Assembly (NCBI GenBank): GCA_016744275.1
Contig: JADGEP010000263.1
Span: forward strand, 1 to 5,763
Direction of reading: 5' to 3'
Length of the DNA stretch: 5,763 nt
Origin: Candidatus Krumholzibacteriia bacterium
Lineage (GTDB): Bacteria > Krumholzibacteriota > Krumholzibacteriia > LZORAL124-64-63
The notes under the pieces were generated by a model. It was not told the origin of the DNA, made no database searches, and saw only the letters and a list, made by a program, of their open reading frames with translations. The position numbers were made by a program, and so were the translations under genes. Each line of letters begins with the position of its first letter. Positions within the stretch are counted from its first letter, which is position 1. This document shows, one piece after another, positions 1-5,116 of this stretch.

Positions 1-2
1 TG

Positions 3-683
3 GTTGAGCTCGAGGAAGAATACAGCGCCCACGAGCACGCCTTTTCGATCATCGAATTTGGCGGCGGATACCAGATCGCAACCAAGCCCGAGTTCTCGCC
101 CATTGTCGAAAAAATGCTCAAGACCAGGCGCTTCACCCGGCTGTCCAAGGCGGGCCTCGAAGTCCTGGCGATCATCGCCTACAAGCAGCCATTGACGCGA
201 CTGGAAGTGGACGAGATTCGCGGCGTGAATAGCAGTGGGGCGATCAGTACCCTGACTGAGCGCAACCTGATCACGGTGGTGGGCCGCAGCCAGGCTGTGG
301 GCAATCCGCTGTTGTACGGCACGACCCGGGAATTCCTGAATCATCTGGGCTTGCGTGGTTTGGGACAGTTGCCGGACTTGCCCGACCTGGAACAGGTCAT
401 GGACGACCGCGACGAATTGAAGGAATTTGCTTCACTGGTGGGCCGGGATGTATCGGACCAGGAGCTGGAAGACTACTTCACGGCGCCCGTCGCTTCAGAC
501 CTGGCTGAAGGCGAGAGCGCCAACGCAGAAACGTCCAGTGCAGAAACGTCCAGCGAAGAAGCATCCGCCCAAGGCGAAGCCGCTGCCGAAGAGTCTCATG
601 ATGAGGCGCCAGATGACGTTCCAGATGAGACGCCGGAGTCCAGTGAAGAACCGGCGGCTGAAAAACACGAGAACGCCGAGTAG
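3..683 (+). CDS. scpB: Segregation and condensation protein B, 5'-truncated by the window edge
   Basis: ScpB is a winged-helix protein that, with ScpA (kleisin), binds SMC to form the bacterial condensin that compacts and segregates the chromosome. The reading frame is already open at base 3; 226 residues are visible and I infer that about 40-50 N-terminal residues lie upstream. Family signatures are clear: GGGYQIATKPEF, RLSKAGLEVLAIIAYKQPLTR, VDEIRGVNSSGAISTL, LITVVGR, and PLLYGTTREFLNHLGL, which form the second winged helix. After this conserved part the protein continues into an acidic Glu/Ser/Ala-rich tail (about bases 495-680) with almost no basic residues until near the end. ScpB proteins are usually about 180-200 residues, so this tail makes the protein unusually long. 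scpA would be expected just upstream. The next gene starts 2 nt after the stop, suggesting one transcript. Identification is firm; the role of the tail is unknown. Confidence 0.95.
   Translation, partial: VELEEEYSAHEHAFSIIEFGGGYQIATKPEFSPIVEKMLKTRRFTRLSKAGLEVLAIIAYKQPLTRLEVDEIRGVNSSGAISTLTERNLITVVGRSQAVGNPLLYGTTREFLNHLGLRGLGQLPDLPDLEQVMDDRDELKEFASLVGRDVSDQELEDYFTAPVASDLAEGESANAETSSAETSSEEASAQGEAAAEESHDEAPDDVPDETPESSEEPAAEKHENAE
525..554 (+). repeat. Tandem 15-bp repeat in the scpB tail
   Basis: Two adjacent 15-base copies (525-539 and 540-554) differ only at their last base and encode AETSS twice. The repeat lies in the low-complexity acidic tail of ScpB and is in frame, so gain or loss of a copy would change tail length without breaking the protein. 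It probably arose by replication slippage. Confidence 0.8.
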
Positions 684-685
684 CC

Positions 686-1477
686 ATGAACAAGACGGGC
701 GACACTCCTCATCCGGCAGGTTCCATGCGCCTCAACAAATGCCTGGCTCGCGCGGGCTTTGGCTCGCGCCGATCGGTGGAAGAACTGATCACCGCCGGAC
801 GCGTATCACTCAACGGTGAGATTGTCCGTGACATGGGCCGCCGGGTGGATCCGGAGACGGACATCCTCGAAGTCGATGGCCGTCCCGCCATGATGCCCAC
901 TGATTTTCGCGTCTACGCCTTCCACAAACCCCTGGATGTGGTTTCCACTTTGAAGGCCCAGGGCGGTCAACCGTCGCTTTTGCCGTACCGCCTGCAGGCT
1001 GATTTGCCCGAACGATTTATGCCGGTGGGGCGCCTTGACTCAGAGTCGACCGGGTTGCTCCTTTGGACAGACGATGGTCAATTGAATCAGGACCTGTGCC
1101 AGCCTTTGACCGGGCTGTGGAAGACCTACCAGATCGAGAGCACGGAAGACCTGTCGCCCACGCAGTTGAAAAACCTGACCACGGGCAAGGTGGAGATTGA
1201 TGGCCGCAAGGTTCGTCCCTGCCGGCTTGAGCAGGCACCGGACGGCACGACGCGCGATTGGGTTATGCAAATTCACGAAGGCCGGCGGCGGCAGATTCGC
1301 CGCATGTTCCGCAAAGTGGGCGCACGAGTGAGGCGCCTGCACCGGACGGATGTTGGCCCCGTCGCCTTGGGCTTGCTGCGTCCCGGTGATTTTCGACGCC
1401 TCAGCCGTCAGGAAGTGGAAGCGCTGCGGAAGGCCGTGGCCCAGCCCGCAAAAAAAACGTCATCGCGTCGCCGATAA
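686..1477 (+). CDS. rluB: RluB/RsuA-family rRNA pseudouridine synthase
   Basis: This enzyme isomerises a uridine in ribosomal RNA to pseudouridine; RluB proteins act on 23S rRNA helix 89, and the RsuA relatives on 16S rRNA. The 263-residue protein has an N-terminal S4 RNA-binding domain (about residues 14-60, beginning MRLNKCLARAGFGSRRS) and a catalytic domain (about 75-250). The catalytic aspartate is D118 in VGRLDSESTGLLLWTDDG. KTY (146-148) and HEGRRRQIRRMF (197-208) match the other family motifs. The C-terminus is basic (KKTSSRRR). Slightly odd residues are HKP where NKP is common, and RRR where RNR is common. An alternative start at M14 (base 725) would give the usual family N-terminus and has a weak purine run (ggcagg, 715-720) before it; the start at 686 sits 2 nt after scpB and fits translational coupling. 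The scpB neighbourhood favours RluB over RsuA or RluE, but the exact rRNA target cannot be read from sequence. Confidence 0.88.
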   Translation: MNKTGDTPHPAGSMRLNKCLARAGFGSRRSVEELITAGRVSLNGEIVRDMGRRVDPETDILEVDGRPAMMPTDFRVYAFHKPLDVVSTLKAQGGQPSLLPYRLQADLPERFMPVGRLDSESTGLLLWTDDGQLNQDLCQPLTGLWKTYQIESTEDLSPTQLKNLTTGKVEIDGRKVRPCRLEQAPDGTTRDWVMQIHEGRRRQIRRMFRKVGARVRRLHRTDVGPVALGLLRPGDFRRLSRQEVEALRKAVAQPAKKTSSRRR

Positions 1478-1528
1478 TTTCGTTGTCGGTGTAGTCTTTG
1501 GGATAGATGTGTGAAAGAGTGAAGCCCC

Positions 1529-2644
1529 ATGACGAAAAAAGCCCTGGATTTTCAAGCCTTGTTGCGCCCCGGTATCATCAAAACCCGTCCCTACAGTCCT
1601 GGCAAACCCGTGGCCGAAGTGCAGCGGGAGCTGGGCCTCGATTCCATCGTGAAATTGGCCAGCAATGAAAATCCGGAAGGCCCGTTGCCGGCCGTCCTGG
1701 AGGCCATCACCACCGCGGCCATGGAGATCAACCGCTACCCGGATGCCGCCTGTTATGAACTGACGCAATCGCTGGCCAAGCATTTGGATGTGAGCCCCAG
1801 CAGCTTGATTTTTGGCAACGGCAGCAACGAAGTCATTGATATTCTGATCCGGGCGCTGGTCAGCCCCGGGGAAAATGTCGTTTACAGCGAACACAGCTTC
1901 ATCGTGTATGCCCTGGCAACACAGGTCCATTTTGAATCCGGCATTGCGGTCCCACTGACGACCGGTGATCGGCACGACTTGCCCGCCATGGCTGCGGCAG
2001 TCAATGACAAGACCAAGTTGGTGATCATCTGCAATCCGAACAATCCCACCGGCACCTACAATACCGTGGCGGAACTCGACACGTTCCTGGCCAGCATCCC
2101 TGACCAGGTGATCGTGGCGATGGATGAAGCCTATTACGAATACGTCACCGCCGATGATTATCCCCAGACGTTGGCCATGCTTTCTGCCCATCCCAATCTG
2201 GTGCTGTTGCGCACCTTCAGCAAGATCCACTCGTTGGCCGGATTGAGGGTGGGATATGGCGTGGGGCACCCCGACCTGATCGGGGAATTGCACAAGACCC
2301 GTGAACCGTTCAATGTGAATATGCTGAGCCAGGCGGCGGGCATTGCCTGCCTGGAGAATTGGCACGAAGTGGCCGGACGCCGGGACCGCAATCGGGCCGA
2401 ATTGGATCGCATGGTGATCGAGCTGGAGACCCTTGGCCTGGAAACCGTGCCCAGTGAAACCAACTTTATTCTCGTCCGGGGCCAGGTGAATGCCGGCCAA
2501 CTCGCGGCAGATTTATTGCAAAAAGGCGTCATCGTGCGCCCCATGCATGCCTTTGGTCTCGGCGACGGCGCCATGCGCATCAGCATCGGTTTGCCCGCAG
2601 AAAACAACCGTTGTCTTGAGGCCCTCAAGGAGATCCTGAACTGA
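1529..2644 (+). CDS. hisC: Histidinol-phosphate aminotransferase (possibly also aromatic aminotransferase)
   Basis: This is a PLP-dependent fold type I aminotransferase that converts imidazole-acetol phosphate and glutamate to histidinol phosphate and 2-oxoglutarate. The 371-residue length is typical of HisC. Visible motifs: KLASNENPEGP (42-52, substrate entry), NRYPD (68-72), GNGSNEVID (96-104), CNPNNPTG (168-175, with the PLP-contacting Asn), MDEAYYEY (198-205, Asp contacting the PLP ring nitrogen), TFSKIHSLAGLRVGYG (229-244) with K232 as the Schiff-base lysine, and TNFILVR (311-317) followed by MRISIG (349-354) with the substrate carboxylate Arg. The start follows a 51-nt gap after rluB; an in-frame GTG at 1511 runs into a stop at once, which fixes ATG 1529, preceded by a modest purine-rich site (gaaagag, 1512-1518). 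It overlaps the DAHP synthase gene by one base and has no other his gene beside it. HisC paralogues placed beside aromatic genes often transaminate prephenate or phenylpyruvate, so an aromatic role is plausible but inferred. Confidence 0.93.
   Translation: MTKKALDFQALLRPGIIKTRPYSPGKPVAEVQRELGLDSIVKLASNENPEGPLPAVLEAITTAAMEINRYPDAACYELTQSLAKHLDVSPSSLIFGNGSNEVIDILIRALVSPGENVVYSEHSFIVYALATQVHFESGIAVPLTTGDRHDLPAMAAAVNDKTKLVIICNPNNPTGTYNTVAELDTFLASIPDQVIVAMDEAYYEYVTADDYPQTLAMLSAHPNLVLLRTFSKIHSLAGLRVGYGVGHPDLIGELHKTREPFNVNMLSQAAGIACLENWHEVAGRRDRNRAELDRMVIELETLGLETVPSETNFILVRGQVNAGQLAADLLQKGVIVRPMHAFGLGDGAMRISIGLPAENNRCLEALKEILN
2627..2632 (+). promoter_or_regulatory. Shine-Dalgarno site for aroF inside the end of hisC
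   Basis: AAGGAG lies within the last codons of hisC, 11 nt before the ATG at 2644. It supports that start and, with the TGATG overlap, suggests that translation of the two genes is coupled. Confidence 0.75.
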
Positions 2645-3501
2645 TGACCGCTCCCCAACGCGACAAATTGCCGGCCGGTGAGGCCGGCACCACGCCTTTG
2701 GTTTCTCGCCAACCGGGCCAGGCGACCACCGTGGTTTCCGCGGGCTCGGTGCAGTTTGGGGCCGAGAAGGTCGTGGTCATTGGCGGTCCCTGTGCCGTTG
2801 AAAATACCGACCAGATCACCTCCATCGCCCGTCAAGTCGCCACCGCTGGTGGTTCCATGTTGCGCGGTGGCGCCTGGAAGCCCCGCACCAGCCCGTATGC
2901 CTTTCAAGGGCTGGGACGCGATGGCCTGGCTTTGCTGGCTCAGGCCCGGCAGGCTTCGGGATTGCCTTTTGTGACCGAGGTTCTGGATCCGCGCGACGTG
3001 ATGGCGGTGGCCGAAGTGGCGGACATGTTGCAAATCGGCAGCCGCAGCGTGCAAAACTTTCCGCTGTTGCGCGAAGTGGGGGCCAGCGGCAAACCGGTTC
3101 TGCTCAAACGTGGCATGATGCCCACCATCGACGAATGGCTCAACGCCGCGGAATACATCATGGCCGCCGGTGGCAGTGATGTTGTCTTCTGCGAACGGGG
3201 CATCCGCACTTTCGAAACCGCCTTGCGCAATACGCTGGATCTCGGTGCGATCGCGGTGTTGCGTGAGCGCACCCACTTGCCCGTCATCGTTGACCCCAGT
3301 CATGCAGCTGGCTCGCGGCGGTATGTGACGACTTTGGCCCGCGCCGCAGTGGCCGCCGGTGCAGATGGCTTGTTGGTGGAAACCCACAACGACCCCGGCA
3401 ATGCCCTCAGTGATGCGGACCAGAGCTTGACGCCTGAAGAATTTGCCGAATTGACCACATCTTGCCGCGCCATTGCCCGGGCCATCGGGCGGGATTTGTA
3501 A
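2644..3501 (+). CDS. aroF: 3-deoxy-7-phosphoheptulonate (DAHP) synthase, type I-beta core without the N-terminal regulatory domain
   Basis: This enzyme condenses phosphoenolpyruvate with erythrose 4-phosphate, the first committed step of the shikimate pathway. The 285-residue protein matches the (beta/alpha)8 barrel of the Thermotoga/Bacillus-type enzymes: GGPCAVE (47-53), LRGGAWKPRTSPYAFQGLG (73-91), QIGSRSVQNF (130-139), LLKRGM (153-158), CERGIRTFE (183-191), RNTLD (195-199), DPSHAAG (217-223), VETH (245-248) and ALSDADQSL (254-262). Predicted metal ligands by family analogy are C50, H220, E246 and D257. KPRTSPY separates it from KDO-8-phosphate synthase, which has a KANRSS-type motif there. 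The Thermotoga enzyme (about 338 residues) carries a ferredoxin-like feedback domain in front of the barrel; here only about 27 unassigned residues precede the region that aligns, so allosteric control by tyrosine or phenylalanine through that domain is not expected. The start is supported by an AAGGAG site and the one-base overlap with hisC. cmk-plsC follows after 1 nt. Confidence 0.93.
   Translation: MTAPQRDKLPAGEAGTTPLVSRQPGQATTVVSAGSVQFGAEKVVVIGGPCAVENTDQITSIARQVATAGGSMLRGGAWKPRTSPYAFQGLGRDGLALLAQARQASGLPFVTEVLDPRDVMAVAEVADMLQIGSRSVQNFPLLREVGASGKPVLLKRGMMPTIDEWLNAAEYIMAAGGSDVVFCERGIRTFETALRNTLDLGAIAVLRERTHLPVIVDPSHAAGSRRYVTTLARAAVAAGADGLLVETHNDPGNALSDADQSLTPEEFAELTTSCRAIARAIGRDL
2669..2689 (+). 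other. GC-rich perfect inverted repeat near the aroF start
   Basis: Bases 2669-2676 (tgccggcc) are the exact reverse complement of 2682-2689 (ggccggca), with a 5-base loop (2677-2681). The 8-bp stem begins 25 nt into aroF, in codons for its non-conserved N-terminal leader. It could slow early translation elongation or be a chance result of high G+C. No U-run follows, so it is not an intrinsic terminator. Confidence 0.4.
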
Positions 3502-3502
3502 C

Positions 3503-4978
3503 ATGACCGCTTATCGACCCGCAGACCTGCCCGACTATGATCCGGACCTCTTGCCCGGTGATGCCGTCATCGCCATCGACGGGCCGGCCGGAAGTGGCAA
3601 GTCCACCACCGCCAGATTTCTCGCCGACCGTTTCGGCCTGTTGTACATCGACACCGGGGCCATGTACCGGGCGCTGACACAGGCCAGTCTCAGCGAAGGT
3701 GTCTCTGCGGACGACGAAGCTGCCCTGGTGGCGTTGCTGGCGCCGGCAACTTTGGAATTGCGGCCGGCCAAAGGCGAAGTCACCGTCCTGTGGAATGGCC
3801 ATGATGTGTCTCAGGCCATCCGCACCCCGGAAGTGGAGGCCTTGGTTTCGCAGGTTGCCAGCCATCCGGCCGTGCGCCAGGAAATGGTTTCGCGCCAACA
3901 GGCCATGGGTCGCCAAGGTGGTGTTGTCATGGAAGGTCGGGACATTGGCAGCGTGGTGTTTCCTTTGGCGACGGCCAAGATATTTCTCTCCGCTTCATTG
4001 GAAGCCCGGGTGGATCGGCGTTTCCGCCAGTACAAACAGCGCGGCCGGGATATCAACCGCGAAGAACTGACCCGTGATCTGGCGGACCGTGACCGGCAGG
4101 ACAGCCAACGGGAAGTCAGCCCACTGCAGATCAGCCCGGATGCCATCGTCATCGACAGCAGTGAATTGAATCTCGACCAGCAGAATGAGACCTGCGCCCG
4201 GGCCTGCCTGGTCAATCCCACTCTGGATCTTGAGCTGGACACGGACCTGCACAAGGCCACCCGCGAAATCCCGATGCACTATCGATTTGCCTATTTTGTC
4301 TTCCGTGGATTGGCCCGTTTTTTCGGCTTGCGCCAATACGGCAACGAAGACGGAGCCCTGCCCCGGGGGTGCATCGCGGCGGTCAATCACATCAGCATGT
4401 GGGATCCGCCCTTGGTGGGGGCAACCTTCCACCGATTCCGAGTGCACACGCTGGCCAAGGCTGAGTTGTTCAAATTCTGGCCCGTCAGATCACTTTTTCG
4501 GTGGATTGACAGCATCCCGATCAATCGCAAAGGGTTTGATGCCAAGGCGTTTGCCGAGGCCAAAGCAGCCCTGGATGATGGTGAAACCCTATTGATTTTT
4601 CCCGAAGGCACCCGGCGGGCTATTGGCCATCCGGGCCCGGTGCGCAATGGACTGGGCATTGTGGTTCAGGCCACCCAGGCGCCTATGGTGCCGATTTTTA
4701 TCCGGGGCAGCTATGGTAAACAACCGGGTGGCAGTCGTTTATCGCCCTGCGAGGTCACCTTTGGGCCGGTTATGCGCTGGCACGGCTTAGACACATTACT
4801 GACAGAAATCGATGCTAAAGAGGCCAGCCGTGTCATTGGACAGCTGTGTGAGAGAGCATTTTACGAGCTGCAGGCCCGGTCTTTCGAACGTTTTCCCCAG
4901 ACCAATTTTGAACGGGAACTGGGAGAGATTCAGATTGAAAAATTTGCTGCCCGACAACGCAAGGTCTTCCGCTCCTAA
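3503..4978 (+). CDS. cmk-plsC: Fusion protein: cytidylate kinase (N-terminal) and 1-acyl-glycerol-3-phosphate acyltransferase (C-terminal)
   Basis: One uninterrupted 491-residue frame holds two enzymes. Residues about 21-235 are (d)CMP kinase: Walker A GPAGSGKST (27-35), DTGAMYRALT (50-59), a CMP-binding insert, EGRDIGSVVFP (144-154), and an Arg-rich lid with RDLADRDRQDSQRE (191-204); it phosphorylates CMP/dCMP to the diphosphates. Residues about 258-460 are a PlsC-type acyltransferase making phosphatidic acid from lysophosphatidic acid: NHISMWD (295-301, the HX4D catalytic pair H296/D301), SIPINRKG (337-344), FPEGTR (366-371) and VPIFIRG (396-402). A hydrophobic/amphipathic stretch (about 260-276) probably puts the protein at the inner membrane face. 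All catalytic motifs look intact on both sides. ATG 3503, 1 nt after the aroF stop, is preferred over an in-frame ATG at 3473 that would overlap aroF. The ribosome site (gggcggg) is poor, suggesting coupling to aroF. G+C falls to about 52% in the last 240 bases (hand count). A frameshift or assembly join is unlikely, since there is one frame with a smooth linker. Confidence 0.93.
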   Translation: MTAYRPADLPDYDPDLLPGDAVIAIDGPAGSGKSTTARFLADRFGLLYIDTGAMYRALTQASLSEGVSADDEAALVALLAPATLELRPAKGEVTVLWNGHDVSQAIRTPEVEALVSQVASHPAVRQEMVSRQQAMGRQGGVVMEGRDIGSVVFPLATAKIFLSASLEARVDRRFRQYKQRGRDINREELTRDLADRDRQDSQREVSPLQISPDAIVIDSSELNLDQQNETCARACLVNPTLDLELDTDLHKATREIPMHYRFAYFVFRGLARFFGLRQYGNEDGALPRGCIAAVNHISMWDPPLVGATFHRFRVHTLAKAELFKFWPVRSLFRWIDSIPINRKGFDAKAFAEAKAALDDGETLLIFPEGTRRAIGHPGPVRNGLGIVVQATQAPMVPIFIRGSYGKQPGGSRLSPCEVTFGPVMRWHGLDTLLTEIDAKEASRVIGQLCERAFYELQARSFERFPQTNFERELGEIQIEKFAARQRKVFRS

Positions 4979-4993
4979 GTCCCTTCAGTCATT

Positions 4994-5010
4994 TGCCAAA
5001 CCGGCATTTT
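4994..5010 (+). terminator. Possible weak terminator after cmk-plsC
   Basis: A 4-bp stem (tgcc 4994-4997 with ggca 5003-5006) with a 5-base loop is followed by four Ts (5007-5010). It is 15 nt past the cmk-plsC stop and upstream of the rpsA promoter, where a terminator would make sense, but the stem and T-run are both short and read-through into rpsA is likely. Confidence 0.2.
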
Positions 5011-5026
5011 AGACCGTTCAGGATCC

Positions 5027-5055
5027 TTGCAAAAGAACATCCGATCGCATATATT
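5027..5055 (+). promoter_or_regulatory. Predicted sigma-70-type promoter for rpsA
   Basis: TTGCAA (5027-5032; 4 of 6 match to TTGACA) and TATATT (5050-5055; 5 of 6 match to TATAAT) are separated by exactly 17 bp. The predicted transcription start is near 5062, giving a leader of about 55 nt before rpsA. The position in the largest intergenic gap of the window and ahead of a highly expressed ribosomal gene supports it. Confidence 0.6.
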
Positions 5056-5065
5056 GTCCCAGCTT

Positions 5066-5085
5066 ACCGGACCATGTGGCCCGGT
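5066..5085 (+). promoter_or_regulatory. Hairpin in the rpsA 5' leader
   Basis: ACCGG (5066-5070) pairs with CCGGT (5081-5085); inside, after one A-C mismatch, CC pairs with GG around an ATGT loop. It lies immediately after the predicted transcription start and 16 nt before the Shine-Dalgarno site, and no U-run follows. A leader structure near the ribosome site would suit autoregulation by S1, which is known for E. coli rpsA; for this sequence that role is an inference. Confidence 0.4.
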
Positions 5086-5101
5086 GCATTCATATGTCAC
5101 T

Positions 5102-5107
5102 AGGAGG
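5102..5107 (+). promoter_or_regulatory. Strong Shine-Dalgarno site of rpsA
   Basis: AGGAGG, preceded by T (TAGGAGG), is 9 nt before the ATG at 5117. It is the best ribosome binding site in the window and fixes the rpsA start despite the unusually long non-conserved N-terminus. Confidence 0.85.
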
Positions 5108-5116
5108 CAATCTTTC

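Noticed and set aside
1450..1457. Run of eight A bases near the end of rluB, a possible slippage site
   Set aside because: It encodes part of a Lys-rich C-terminus four to seven codons from the stop; no pseudoknot or extended alternative frame suggests programmed frameshifting.
1483..1509. Possible promoter (TTGTCG and TAGATG) in the rluB-hisC gap
   Set aside because: The -10 matches only 3 of 6 bases and the spacing is 15 bp, too weak to call. The 51-nt gap otherwise shows only a modest ribosome site before hisC.
1460..2500. 346-codon minus-strand frame opposite hisC
   Set aside because: The product is rich in His, Gly and Gln with no family motif, as typical for antisense shadows; the plus strand encodes a full-length HisC.
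3473..3502. Earlier in-frame ATG for cmk-plsC adding 10 residues
   Set aside because: It would overlap aroF by 29 bases and lacks homology; ATG 3503, 1 nt after the aroF stop, fits better.
2158..3504. 448-codon open frame on the minus strand across hisC and aroF
   Set aside because: It lies opposite two clearly conserved enzymes, crosses their junction, shows no recognisable family motif, and is expected from the codon bias of the real genes.
4631..4640. Perfect 10-bp palindrome ccgggcccgg
   Set aside because: It is inside conserved PlsC coding sequence just after FPEGTR and is easily explained by high G+C.
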